Of a stretch of DNA of 64,000 nt, positions 23,293 to 34,421 are shown in pieces (position 1 is the stretch's first letter; every line of letters starts with the position of its first letter). This stretch comes from Erigeron canadensis. Lineage: Eukaryota > Streptophyta > Magnoliopsida > Asterales > Asteraceae. The notes below the pieces were generated by a model. The model saw only the letters and a program-made list of their open reading frames with translations. It did no database searches and was not told where the DNA came from. A program made the translations under genes and the position numbers. The stretch spans positions 18,287,664 through 18,351,663 of the forward strand of contig NC_057768.1 in assembly GCF_010389155.1 (NCBI RefSeq), given 5' to 3'.

Positions 23293-24507
23293 ATGTCAAT
23301 CGAAATTAAAAAAGATTTTATTCCTTCCTTATCAGAAGATTTAACAGGCTTAGAACCAAATTGGAAAGAGATTCATCATCATGTTTCTAAAACTTGCTCA
23401 TGTGGTGCTCAATATGTTTCTACAAATTGTATTGTGGCTGAATATGAAAGAAAAGAAGCTAACTTGAAAAAGCTTCTTGATATTTTGGAACAACACCACA
23501 ATTTCCAATTTGAAGTTCAACATCTCAAAGAAGAAAACAAAGAGCTCAAACATGCAAATGATCTAAAATTGTCCAACATGGAAAGTGTTAAAAAAGAACA
23601 AGATCTTTTGCAGTCCAAGATTTCAAGTCTATCAAAGGAATTGGAAACTTCCAACAAGAAGCTGAATGATACTATCTTGGAGAGCAAATCAAGAGAACTT
23701 ATTTTGCAAGAAAAGATTTCAAGTATTCAACTTCAGTTGCAAAATGAGTCCTCCATTTTCTTAACCATGGAGAGCAAGTTCATTGATGAGATGAACAAAG
23801 TTGAGAAGGAGAGACAAGATGTTTGCAACAAAATCAAGACTCTTGAAGAGAATTGTTTGCAATTTCAATCAAATGAAACATCTCTACAAAAGAGAATCTC
23901 TGAACTTGAGATGGAATTGCAAACACAATCAACATCTTGTGACACTCAAAGTGATGATGGCTCAGTTTATCATGATGCAAGTCCAATACTTCCAACTGAA
24001 CTTGATGCTCCAAAGAAAGTTTGCACTGAGTCCATCCCAAAGAGCTCAAAGATCAAAGTTTCATCTCATGCTGAACGTAAAGCTTCTCAATTTACTAACT
24101 ATGCCTTATTCAAGGATAGAAAGTATTCTTCGAAGCCTACTATTGATGGAACACAGTCTCTCATTCCATTCTTATCATTTGAAGACAACTCTCAATTCAT
24201 TTCCCAAGCAAAAGCTCAGTTGACAAAGACTAAGCCAAAGTCAATTTATAAACCCAAGTCAACTGAGTCAAGGACATTCAAATATTCACTTTGGGAGTTA
24301 TTTGATCTTGCACCAAAACCATTTGCAGTGCAAAAAGTGAATGTCTTTGCTTCTCCACTGCTCCCACGGAAAATTCACTTTTCCTCAATGCCAAGTTTTT
24401 ATCCTCCGTGGAGTGCAGATTCTATTCGTCGAATAGATGATACTTACATTTGGAATGTGAAGACAAACCATTGGGCCTCAGCAAAAATGGGTCCCAAAGG
24501 TTGTTAG
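23293..24507 (+). CDS. NA-1 coiled-coil Gag-like protein
   Basis: 404 codons from ATG 23293 to TAG 24507. The frame is open further upstream, but this is the first ATG in it and the upstream part overlaps the hairpin array. Residues about 30-50 hold a small Cys cluster (CSCGAQYVSTNC). Residues about 55-215 are a long heptad-rich coiled coil (KKLLDILEQHHNF, LQSKISSLSKELET). The rest is Ser/Lys-rich and basic and ends WASAKMGPKGC. No capsid domain or CCHC knuckle is seen. The Cop-5/Cop-9 gag also has coiled-coil and basic KPK-rich regions, so I take it as a gag-derived protein that may assemble into or join virus-like particles. That role is inferred. Unlike its neighbours it has no stop or frameshift. 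Confidence 0.8.
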   Translation: MSIEIKKDFIPSLSEDLTGLEPNWKEIHHHVSKTCSCGAQYVSTNCIVAEYERKEANLKKLLDILEQHHNFQFEVQHLKEENKELKHANDLKLSNMESVKKEQDLLQSKISSLSKELETSNKKLNDTILESKSRELILQEKISSIQLQLQNESSIFLTMESKFIDEMNKVEKERQDVCNKIKTLEENCLQFQSNETSLQKRISELEMELQTQSTSCDTQSDDGSVYHDASPILPTELDAPKKVCTESIPKSSKIKVSSHAERKASQFTNYALFKDRKYSSKPTIDGTQSLIPFLSFEDNSQFISQAKAQLTKTKPKSIYKPKSTESRTFKYSLWELFDLAPKPFAVQKVNVFASPLLPRKIHFSSMPSFYPPWSADSIRRIDDTYIWNVKTNHWASAKMGPKGC

Positions 24508-25209
24508 TAAGTGATTCGACGAATACGGTTTATACACATGTCAGTGTATAACCCGGGCTAAAGATGTTGTTTATTGGACTACTACATCATAATGGTTGAT
24601 TCCCCAGTTTCGACTTCAAAGAGACATGATGAACATGTGGCCACACATTCATCATGAGGGGAAGAAAGAGAACAATGAAGTCGAACAAGTGTGTGTGCTT
24701 TCTTGAAATTTGATGGGGAGAAAGAAGAATTCATCAGTTGAGGGGAAGAAAGATAAATTGTTGACTAAAGTGATCCCCAAATTATTCTTTGAAGATAGTT
24801 ATCGCCAATGTGGTGGGTACGCCGCGGGTACACCCTATACATAAGCGTTGGTGGTACGCAAATATGATTGTTTGATCGAAGGGAAGTTTGTGATGAAAAT
24901 GATGTTTGTCCAAATGCTTCATGAGAGAGATTCATTAATTAAGGGGAAGTGTGACAAAGTTAAGTTTGTCAAGAAGAGGCTTTCATGTTCAAATCTAAAG
25001 AGCCAAGATCAAGTTTCCGCAATGCTTATACTCCGAGAAGTTCAAGACTTAAAGATACATCTTTAAGATAAGTGTGAAGATTAAAGACGTAAAGGAAAGT
25101 TTGATGGAAGATCTTGAAGACAATGAGAAAGCTTCGAAGACCTTCATCAACAAATCATATTTAAAGATGATGTCATGCATGTATTACATTTCAACACCAA
25201 GGGGAAGAA
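24508..25209 (+). other. NA-1 3' region with repeated polypurine tracts
   Basis: No coding. GAGGGGAAGAAAG-type tracts occur at about 24656, 24714, 24738, 24879 and 24939, and the functional one, AACACCAAGGGGAAGAA, ends at 25209. Multiple tracts of this kind are described for Sireviruses. Confidence 0.75.
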
Positions 25210-25464
25210 TGTTAGAACTAAAAATGGTGTTAAAATGTAAATGTTTTAGAGGTGGAAGGGGCATTAGTGAAACTTAGATTTATGATATAAATAGCCCCCT
25301 TCCACACATTATTTGTAAGCCTTTCCCCCATTTCCATAATTAATCCCAATCATTCCACTCTAATTTCTCTCTCATCTCCATCTTCAACCTCCATACACAC
25401 ACAAACACCTTTTCACACACTAACTCCATTATTGCACAAATCAAGCTCAAATTTCTATTTTACA
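25210..25464 (+). repeat. NA-1 3' LTR
   Basis: 255 bp, TGTTAGAACT to TTTTACA. Followed by TTAAAAGAGAACAATGAAGTC, which repeats a piece of NA-1's own 3' region (24665 on) and not a target copy. Confidence 0.95.
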
Positions 25465-25496
25465 TTAAAAGAGAACAATGAAGTCGAACAAGTGTG

Positions 25497-25529
25497 TGTG
25501 TGTGCATTTTTTATAATGGATTTCTAACA
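25497..25529 (-). repeat. Cop-5 3' LTR remnant
   Basis: Plus strand ends GGATTTCTAACA, as in the full Cop-9 LTR at 55218-55526, but only about 33 bp remain after a GTGTGTGTGC run. The polypurine tract (plus CACCCCCTTAG) follows from 25531. Confidence 0.7.
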
Positions 25530-28464
25530 TTCACCCCCTTAGTGATATATTATAATGGATGAAGTACGTGTTATTTTGTCTTATAGGAATGAAGTAGATG
25601 AGCCCGGTGGTGAAGACAATTGGTATGATGAAACAAGACTTCAAAGCTTTCTCATTGTCTTTAGAGAGCTTGAATCAAACTTGGTCTTGGACTTCTTGAA
25701 GTTAAAACATAAGGTAATTCTCAATGTTCTTAATTGAATAGAGAATAAAGTGTGTCTTGAATCTTTAATAATTGTTGAACCAAAACTCAGAGTTGTCTTT
25801 TGAAAATGCGAAAGGTATAAACTTGGCGTTGGTTCTTCAATCTTCGATTCTTGAGTGAAAATTGTTTTCTAGGAATAAAGTATCAAAAACTTGTACTCTC
25901 CCCCTTGATGTATGCATAGGAACATTCTTGAACAAGTGTAAATGAACAACTTGAAGATCTTGAATGAAATCTGTTGATGAAGACTCTTTTGATGCTTTAC
26001 TTCTTGGTCTTGAATCTTCCAATCAACTTTCAACTTTTCGTAGCTTTGATCTTTGTTACATTTAACTTGAACACTTTGGAGAGTAAATATTTGAATGAAA
26101 TTTGGATAAATCTCTTATGAAATGATCATGCTCCCCCTCAATTCATGAGTATAAACATTTTGGAACATCTTTGAACTTTTTTCCATCTTGAGATAATATC
26201 CTCTCATCATTGGTCTCATTCTTATCTTTGTAATTATCTTGATTTTCTTTTTCAAGTCAAGAACTCAGTTGACTAAATGATTTAATCCAGTGAAAATCTG
26301 AGCTCAATTGACTGAAATTCCATTAATTAATTGCAAGTTTTTCCATTAATCCCATACATCCTTAACTCTAAGTATTTTCTCTTATCTTCATCCCTAACCT
26401 CCATACACTCACTACAGCCTTCTCACTATCACCATGTTTGCACAAATCAAGCTCAAAATTTTTCTCTCAATCAATCATAATCTTTTTCTCCCCCTCATAA
26501 TGACAAAGTTGGGAACCAATGTCATTATGCAAACATTGATTGATTAAATACTAAAAGAAATATCACAAGTTAAGACGAGATTTGCATGGAGAAATATAAA
26601 GCATCAACTCATTAACCCAAACCATTAGCCCAACCCAAAGAATCCTAAGGGTAACTAAAATGTAAGGTTGAAGTTGTTGGTACAAAAGTTATAGAATGGT
26701 GTTGACGGTTTTAGTGTTTGTGAGAAGAGAAATGGAAAAACCGGATAAGAATGATCCGTTAACATGTTCAAAAATCAAAAGGATTAATGAAATGACCGAT
26801 AGAAATGTATAACATTTTTCGGATTTCCTATGTATCATTGAAACATGCACAAAGCAATGTTCTAACATAGTTCGGTCTTGTAGCTTTTCAACCACGAGAT
26901 TGCTTCAAAGAATATAAATCATGGTTAGTGTCACCAAGGCGTTCGATAACCATAATCTATTATCCTTAAAGACTTGTAGGTAATAACCGAGGTCACTGAT
27001 AGACTTCTCGTTCACTCGATAATCACATAAATGCAATTATGAGACCTACGTTCAATGTTGGAAAAGATGTTAGCATTGGTAGGATTTCCATTTGATCATC
27101 GTGGAATATCAACTAAGACATCTCTACAAATGTTCCGGCTATATCACATAGATAAGCAATAATATCACAAAGATATGACTCGAATGTGTCTTAAGAAAAT
27201 GAAAATGATCAAATGAATGATCAAGTACGATAGCTCTAAACACAACGTGATCAAATGAAGTCGGGGACTGGAGGAGAATGTCTCCCTTTTTCAATATCAA
27301 CACCTTCCAAATGAAGAGTCAATAGAAATGTGAAAATCTCCATGAGAAATGAAACAAGTATTTGTTAAGAAACACTTGAGTGGTTAGGTAAAGATGTGCA
27401 TCGCTTCACTGGGTCCATGAAGTCTTTATCAAGATATCAACAAATGACATCCGATAGAAATGTGTTTTACCCGGCGATTTGAGAAATTTAGGGAAGGGTA
27501 TCATTTCTCTTAACCCTTTTCTCACAACATATCACCATAACCTCTCACTTTTCGACTTTACTCCCTCCATCCTATTTACACGAAACCATCATCACTAACA
27601 ACAGAAGTGAATACTCTGAGGTTAGAACTCATCGGTGATGATGAAGTTCATGGAGTTAATGAATCGCTCATGTGCAAACCAATCACCGAACTTCAATTGA
27701 TGAGAAGTCATTTGAAAATCATCAAACATGTGTATGAAAAGATTTGAAAACACATTTGAAGTTTTGAAAGTTTTGAAATCACAGACTCCCCCTTAATCTA
27801 TGCAAAGATATATCAAAAAGTTTTTCATATAAAGGTAGAGCAAAATTTTGGTTTTGTGAGATAAAAAAAAAAACTTTGTTGTGATATATACAGAAAAATT
27901 TGAGAGTCTAACGTGAACAAGATTTTAAGAAACACAAAGTTTTTGCTTCAACAACAATGTTCATAGTAAGAATACTAGGGAGTACACAAAGGCGTTCGAT
28001 CCTTCGCATCTTACATTAACAAGTTGGATGAAAAATAAAACATTTAATCACATTTATCTCAATCAATTGTTCAAGATGAGATAACTAGGGAGTACACAAA
28101 GGCGTTCAATCCTTTGCTTCTCATATCAACAATTGAGAGTTTTGGTAAAAAAATTTGTTTAACAATGGAGAGTAACAAAATCTTTTGATGGGAAAAATAA
28201 TTTTTGCCCAGGGTTTTCAAAAGAAATCATGAAAGCATCTTTTGGAAATAATTAAAACAATGAAGCACGGGTTATACGCAGAATATGTATAAGCTACTTT
28301 GAAATAAATAAATCTTTGAAGCACGGGTTACATACATAGGATATGTAAACCTCTTTTTAAAAAAATATTTTGTTATTTTTCAAAATTTTATATTTTTGTC
28401 TTTGATTTTTGTCTGTTCAAATTTTGTATTTTGTTATTTAAGAATGTATCAAGAACAAAATAAG
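25530..28464 (-). other. Cop-5 3' non-coding region
   Basis: 2.9 kb between RNase H and LTR with no usable ORF. It matches 55527-58287 of Cop-9 and bases 1-330 of Cop-1, so it is a family trait. CT-rich plus-strand tracts (CTCCCCCTT, CTCCCCCTC) at about 25899, 26130, 26488 and 27784 are repeated polypurine tracts on the minus strand. Phrases of ACACAAAGGCGTTCRATCCTT type recur at 27975 and 28095. Confidence 0.8.
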
Positions 28465-28845
28465 TTAAGGTTCAAGATTTAACATGCCAAGCTTGGAGAT
28501 AAGAAAATTAAACCTCTTTTCGTCCAATGGTTTGGTGAACAAATCTGCAAGCTGATAGTCAGTGCCCACAAAGTAGAGCTCGATGTCACCTTTCTCAATA
28601 TGATCTTTGAGAAAATGATATCTCACATCAATATGCTTTGATCGAGAGTGGTTTACTGAGTTGACTGCAATAGCAATGACCCTTTGAGAGTCACAATAGA
28701 TAGGGATATGATCATATTTCAAACCATAATCAGTTAGTTGCGTCTTCATCCATAACACTTGAGCACAACAACTAGCCGCAGCCACATATTCAGCTTCAGC
28801 TGTTGATAGTGACACACAATTCTGTTTCTTGGAAGACCAACTCAC
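28465..28845 (-). pseudogene. Cop-5 RNase H
   Basis: 126 codons. SLSTAEAEYVAAASCCAQVLW and HIDVRYHFLKDHIEKGDIEL are copia RNase H motifs, and ADLFTKPL marks the C-terminal end. A small deletion against Cop-9 at about 28858 puts it out of frame with RT. Confidence 0.88.
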
Positions 28846-28856
28846 AATTTTATCAC

Positions 28857-29942
28857 CTAAGATTGTAAAGTACCGGAAGTGCTCTTGCGATCAAGCTTAC
28901 AACCTGCATGACCTGCATCTAAATAGGGAGTTATATTGAATCCAGTATCCCTTGGATACCAGAGACCTAAATTAGGTGTACCCTTCAGATAACGAAATAT
29001 TCCTTTCACAGCTTGAAAATGTAAATCAGTTAGAGCAGCTTGATACCTAGCACACATACATGTTGCAAACATTATATCTGGGCAAGATGCTGTAAGATAC
29101 AACAATGAACCAATCATACTTCTATATCTCTTTTGGTCAAATGGTTTCTCATTTTTATCAGTATTAATACTTGTACGAGCGGCCATTGGAGTTGAAATCG
29201 AAGAACAAGTAGTCATATCAAACTTTTTCAACATGTCATGAATATACTTACCTTGTGATATGAAAATACCATTTGGTAGTTGTTTGATTTGAAGACCCAA
29301 AAAGTAGTTCATTTCCCCAATCATGCTCATTTCAAAACGATTAACCATTAGAGATGAAAAGTTTCGACAAAATGTTTGACTGGTTGACCCAAAGATAATG
29401 TCATCAACATATATTTGGACAAGAAGAACATGCTTACCTTGTTTGCGAATGAATAGGGTAGGGTCAATTGTGCCTTTGGTAAAGCCACCTCTAATCAAGA
29501 AAGTAGATAAGGAATCATACCATGCTCGGGGTGCTTGCTTAAGACCGTAGAGAGCCTTGTCTAACCTGTAGACATGGTTTGGTCTTTTGGGATCAACAAA
29601 ACCTTCTGGTTGTTCAACGTAAACTTCTTCTTTGAGATCACCATTCAAGAAAGCTGTCTTCACATCCATTTGAAACACAGTGAAGTTTCTGAATGCAGCA
29701 TAAGCTAAGAAGATCTGAATGGCTTCTAATCTTGCAACTGGAGCAAAAGTTTCGTCGAAATCAACACCAGGTTGTTGGCAATAACCCTTTGCAACTAATC
29801 TTGCTTTGTTCCTTACTACCACTCCATTCTCATCCTTCATGTTCTTGAAAATCCACTTTGTACCAATAGGTTCATCTTTTCTTGGATTTGGAACTAATCT
29901 CCATACTTTCAGTCTTTCAAATTGTGCGAGTTCTTCTTGCAT
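28857..29942 (-). pseudogene. Cop-5 reverse transcriptase
   Basis: 361 codons covering the RVT_2 domain: [54 protein letters not shown] and the active site YVDD at residues 178-181. Continues to KSTSGTLQ at the join with RNase H. Long and open in itself, but out of frame with both neighbours. Confidence 0.9.
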
Positions 29943-30148
29943 AGCTTTAACCCATTCTGAATCACGAAGAGCTTCAGAGACAGTTTTAGGTTCAATGTTG
30001 CTGAGAGAAAGTTCAACAAGACACTCGTTTACTGAAGTACGAGTAGATACTCCAGCTTGTGGATCTCCAATAATTTGATCAGTAGGATGATTTTTCAGTA
30101 TACGTGACCATTTGCGATCATGAGGAAGAGGATCTTGTTGTTGAACAT

Positions 30149-31162
30149 CTACATCATCATCATTAAACCTGAATTTTGTTGAGAGATGGAATCGTAGCTT
30201 GGTAGAACAGCTTCCTCATAGGATGGATGATCGAAGTCAAGTGGCACATACACATTTAGAGTGTTTATCAGATTGGTAGTCTGAGTAAACTGGGTAGGTT
30301 GTTCTTGAACATTCACTTGAGGAGAAATATTAGGAGAGAGTGGTGATGAAGAATCATTAGAAGAGGATGAAGAACTACTACTAGAAGATGTAGCACCTTG
30401 CTCAGAAGAACTTGATGACGATTCATGATTGTTGTCAGGAACTGAATTATTTGTCTGAATTGGTTCAACGATGACTCGAGGTTCTTCATCATGAATCGGT
30501 TTAGAATTGTAGAATTCTTCAAAAAGAATATCTAATTCATCACTTGTTGGAGTTGGAAACTTCTTGAATTTAGATGCTAAAGTAGAAGTCCTTGATGAAG
30601 TACTTGAAGCACTTGGATCATTACTTGTTGGTATCAAACTTTCTTGTTCAAAGATCATGCCCGACATCTCATCAAACCAAACATTCATTGTTTCTTGAAT
30701 TGTATTGGTTCGGCGATTGTAGATTCGATATGCAATTGATGTCTTGGAATAACCAACAAAGTAACCTTCATCACCTTTCTTCTCGAACTTTCCAAGATTC
30801 TCCCGATCATTCAAAGTATAACAAACACACCCAAAGATATGAAAATAGTTGATGTTGGGTTTGCGTTTGTTAACAACCTCATAAGGAGTCTTCTCGAAAC
30901 GCTGATTGACAATGGACTGATTCTGAGTGTGACAAGCAGTGTCAACAGCTTCAGCCCACATATTGGAAGGCAACTTGGAATAAGCAAGCATTGTTCTTGC
31001 AGCTTCTACTAGTGTTCGATTTCTCCTTTCAACGACAACCGTTTTGTTCTGCAGAGAATTGGTGAGTAATGCCCTTGGATTTACAAAACTCATCAAATAC
31101 GGCATTCTTAAACTCAGTACCGTTATCCGAACGGATGTAACGGACTGGAAGTTGAAGATTTA
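30149..31162 (-). pseudogene. Cop-5 integrase, second half, and Ser-rich linker
   Basis: On the minus strand the SDNGTEF motif (catalytic D) lies at about 31120, followed by a deletion in the PQQNGV region that shifts the frame. The open frame then gives ERRNRTLVEAARTMLAYSKL, KRKPNINYFHIFGCVCYTLN and the GYFVGYSKTSIAYRIYN motif. A poly-Ser stretch (30330-30450) links integrase and RT. Upstream the integrase is cut by a MITE. Confidence 0.85.
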
Positions 31163-31997
31163 GGGTGTGTTTGATTGCAACTGAATGGCATCATTCAGCA
31201 TTGAGTGCTGAATCGGTCAGCAATCAGATTGTTTAATTCGTCCATCTGAATAATGAATGATGCTGAACGAGAATAAATTTCATGCTTAACCATTCCATCT
31301 TGAAAAGTTCTCTATACCATTCAGCAACCAACTCTTCCCCCAAATACCCTTCTCCCTTCTCGTTTTAACACATTCTTTTTTCAACTTCTTTACATTATTT
31401 AATTAACCTATACATACAAAAGATGATGTTCATCAGTATTTGTTTTTTATTGGTGTAATCCCCCATTAAAACAAACATATCCAGATCTACTATATATACA
31501 TATATGTATGTATATTATATCTATATATCACTTCCGTATTGTTATGCATTACTATGAAAGTGGGTTTATACTTAATAGCATTTATCGGTTTTGGGGTATT
31601 ATAGTTTGTGAAAGAATTTGTAGAAGGAAATCGTGTTTATGTGAGCGTATCACCGAAATTGAAACCAGGGGCTTTACCTTCACTTTTTATATTCTTATCA
31701 AGAAGGGGAATCTGTCGGCATGAGGTTACGTCTTACGAGTAATTGTTTCAGAGAATTTGATTTGTTAATATTATCATAATATCTATTTTATGTTTATGTT
31801 TTGTTATATTTTTGTGATAGCAAAATGGCAATCGATTTTGAAGAAGGTTAAAAAAAAGGTCATTTTTGTATTTTAGATTATCCATTCAGAATATGTAACA
31901 TATTTTTCTATTCAGGATCAAATTTTATTAAGAGTTTTTGAACCATTCAGACTTTGGGATTATTCAGCGCTAAATTATTCTGTGTTATCAAACACAC
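31163..31997. mobile_element. PIF/Harbinger-like MITE (835 bp)
   Basis: Terminal inverted repeats GGGTGTGTTTGAT and ATCAAACACACCC, flanked by TTA on both sides (31160-31162 and 31998-32000). A 3-bp TTA duplication with GGGTGTGTTTG ends fits the PIF/Harbinger superfamily. AT-rich, no transposase; the 71-codon ORF inside has no recognisable domain. It splits the Cop-5 integrase. No 8-bp duplication is present, which argues against hAT. Confidence 0.85.
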
Positions 31998-32771
31998 CCT
32001 TACTTGAGTAGAAGTGATGAAATCGATCAAAATCTGAGTTGTTTCATCTTTGGAGGCAAGAAACTTGACCCAAGTATATCTTGAATAATCATCAATAATA
32101 ACCAAGATGTATTTCTTCCCATTTCGACTTTGTACTTTCATCGGCCCACAAATATCCATGTGAAGCAAATGAAGAGGTGCTAATGAATTTGGAGATTTCT
32201 TCAGTTTATGAGAAGCTCGTTTAATCTTCCCAACAGCACAAGAAGGACAAACATGCTCACTCTCATACTTATAGTCCGGCAAGCCTTCAACAAGATGCTT
32301 GTTGACCAAAGTATTGATGGTTGGAAAATTTAGGTGAGAAAGCCTTCTATGCCACAACCAATAATTCTTTGATGTAGCTTTCGAAATGAGACAAATATTG
32401 TCAGTTGGTTGGTTATCATCAAGATTGACGGTAAAAAGGTTATCATCGCGGTCGCCACACAGAATGTCAACTCCATCTAGAGTTTGGATTTTGCAAAGAG
32501 ATTGTCGAAAAAGAACTTGAAGATTGTTGTCACAAAATTGTCCAACACTGAACAAGTTATGACTTAATCCTTCAACATAATGAAGTTTCTTGATGACAAT
32601 TCCATTGCGTTCAATGTCTCCATAACCTAAGATAGGAGCGAAATTGTTGTTCCCAAATCGAACAGTTCCCATGAATCGTTCGATAAAGTTCTTGAGCAAT
32701 GCTTTATTGCCAGTCATGTGTTTTGAACACCCGGAATCGAGTATCCAAACACAGATGGTTATTTCTTGCAA
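31998..32771 (-). pseudogene. Cop-5 protease end and integrase, first half
   Basis: Begins near WILDSGCSKHMTG, the copia protease active site region, then the GAG-pre-integrase segment (HNLFSVGQFCD) and the HHCC zinc region (LWHRRLSHLNF, VCPSCAVGKIKRASHK), and the first catalytic aspartate in LLHMDICGP. It ends at the MITE. The open frame runs into the MITE to 31947, but those last codons are MITE sequence. Confidence 0.87.
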
Positions 32772-32781
32772 TCAAAGAAAT

Positions 32782-34035
32782 TTAACCGACTTTAGGTACC
32801 CACTTGAAGACGAGTCCTTTGTGGTTAGCTAACACAGGTAGGGTATATAACTTAGGAATTGCATTCAAACATACTTTAGAATCAACATGAGCATTAACAA
32901 GCACATTATCAATAAGCACTTTTGGATAAAAAGTACGAACATTCACACATGAATTAAAAGTAACATGTCTACCAGCATTCAAACCATACACACGAGAACA
33001 AGAATTAACATTGTTTACAACATCACAAGGCCCAGCCTTGGCACCATTAACATTGTTTTTCACTTAGGACTTAGAAGATAAATTGTTTGACTTAATAGAA
33101 ACATGCTTCTTCTTATTACCAGCTTTTCTCCTTTGTCTTTTCTTCTTTTTCTCAACATTAGTGAACTTAGGTACTAACAACTTAGCTACCCATTTAGTAT
33201 CACTATTTATGCTCTTTCCACCTGTTGAATTGACACTAAGAAGATTAGAACGAGGGTATTGAAGCACTTTTATCTTTTTAGACTCTTTTGGAGGTGCGGA
33301 AACTTCTTGTTTCTTAGGTTTTTCATGAGAAAACCAGCCATATCTATCCCTATACCTAGTTGCACCATTAGAAGTATCCCTAGTCAGCAAAACTGGTCTA
33401 GACTTAGACACTTTAGGTAATGAACTAGATTGAGAGTTAGACGAAGAAACATTTGGATTGATTTTCAGAAGTTTCACTTTGTTGTACTTGATTTTGGGAA
33501 TGGTCTCAACTTGTTTGGTTTTGACATGCTTATCCGGGGTAGAACACTTTGTTTCTAACTTAATGGTTTTTGTGACGGTCTTTGGTTCAGTCTTGACAAG
33601 TTTGGAAATAACCCGTTTCTTTGAATAATATGAAGTTGGAACTTTGGAAAATGGTTTTTGAGATTCTTCTTTTGTTTCAACCTTGATTTTGGTAGATTCA
33701 ATCTTTTTCTCAGTTTCGGAATCAAAAACATATTCTCCCTCCATAAATTTATCAAAATCATCTTTTGTGAAAAGTTTCACTGGAGAAAGTTTCGAAAAAT
33801 CAGGAATCTTAGTTTCCAACTTCACATCATGGGTGGTCTCAGGAATTTGGTCGACTTGAACTGGCACATTTTTGGTCTCACAAGAAATTTGAGTAGAAGT
33901 ATCAACACCTATGCTAGCACTAAGCTTAGGGTGAATAACTAACTCATCAAGAGTATCACAAGTGAAAAACTGATAGAAGTACCATATCAAAACTAAACTA
34001 TGTGCAAGTTCGTCATTAGATAAATCAGATTGCAC
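32782..34035 (-). pseudogene. Cop-5 gag, C-terminal part
   Basis: Two frames (34035-33064 and 33063-32782). Very basic and Lys/Ser-rich (KKKKRQRRKAGNKKKHVS), with the conserved TRYRDRYGWFS segment and a final KWVPKVG just before the protease. It matches 62134-60899 of Cop-9. N-terminal gag with the zinc knuckle is missing: the sequence leaves the Cop-9 match at about 34040 and enters LTR remnant. Confidence 0.75.
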
Positions 34036-34059
34036 ATAATCATCAACTTATACAAGTGT

Positions 34060-34130
34060 GTGTGCTTTTTTTTTTTTTTTAGAGTCCACAATCTTAATTA
34101 CAATTTATCACTATTTTTGGATTTCTAACA
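34060..34130 (-). repeat. Cop-5 5' LTR remnant
   Basis: Plus strand ends TTTATCACTATTTTTGGATTTCTAACA-like, matching the outer end of the Cop-9 LTR. A run of 17 T precedes it. Directly followed by TAAGA (34131-34135), the partner of TAAGA at 21806-21810. Confidence 0.75.
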
Positions 34131-34421
34131 TAAGATTTTGAGGATTTATGAGCCTTTGTATCTAGTGAACTTCTGTCGGAAAGATTTGCTGAAGCTGAAC
34201 AGTGTTAATATTTGGATTCCAAAAGATTTTCAAGGTCCAGCATTACGATATACGAATGCAGTGAGTTTGTGCTTGAAGATTAGCTTACACTCAAACTGTG
34301 ATTTCTATAAGGCTGTAGATGATTCAGAAGAAGAAGAAGGCTGATAAACGGAAGCAAAAGAAGTAGATTGATGACAAAGACAAGACGAAGACATTTATTT
34401 TAATGTCTATAAGCTATTGCC

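Larger units (their letters stand above)
21811..25464 (+). mobile_element. NA-1: young non-autonomous LTR retrotransposon with one intact ORF
   Basis: Complete structure of 3654 bp: 5' LTR, initiator-Met PBS, 1.2 kb leader with a hairpin array, one 404-codon ORF, 0.7 kb 3' region with repeated polypurine tracts, 3' LTR. No protease, integrase, RT or RNase H. The LTRs differ at one base in 255 (G/T near the end), so it inserted recently. The left flank is TAAGA but the expected right copy is not at 25465; it is at 34131 after Cop-5. It resembles the 'TR-GAG' type of element and must use enzymes from elsewhere, possibly the Cop-5/Cop-9 family, with which it shares LTR start, PBS and polypurine design. 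Confidence 0.85.
25465..34130 (-). mobile_element. Cop-5: decayed minus-strand Sirevirus-like copia
   Basis: Order on the minus strand: 5' LTR remnant (34060-34130), truncated gag (34035-32782), protease/integrase start (32771-32001), MITE, integrase end (31162-30149), RT (29942-28857), RNase H (28845-28465), 2.9 kb 3' non-coding region, polypurine tract and 3' LTR remnant (25497-25529). It is the same family as Cop-9, with close amino-acid agreement through RT. It lacks the zinc knuckle and N-terminal gag, and both LTRs are cut to a few tens of bases. Confidence 0.85.
21634..34344 (+). pseudogene. Cop-4 3' ORF, C-terminal part, split by the NA-1/Cop-5 insertion
   Basis: Coding at 21639-21810 (MKAEISPITITLKYKSAKFS onward, WYFDSKTYEAV) continues in frame at 34136-34344 when the insertion and one TAAGA copy are ignored, ending in an acidic tail DDSEEEEG and a TGA at 34342-34344. 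The second piece contains NIWIPKDFQGPALRYTNAVS. A polypurine tract and LTR follow, as for Cop-2 and Cop-3, so this is the last part of a 3' ORF downstream of pol. The N-terminal part is missing because Gyp-1 was inserted upstream. Function unknown; no clear similarity to the other two 3' ORFs in the visible part. Confidence 0.6.

Noticed and set aside
31508..31723. 71-codon ORF in the PIF/Harbinger-like MITE
   Set aside because: No domain, AT-rich, inside a non-autonomous element.
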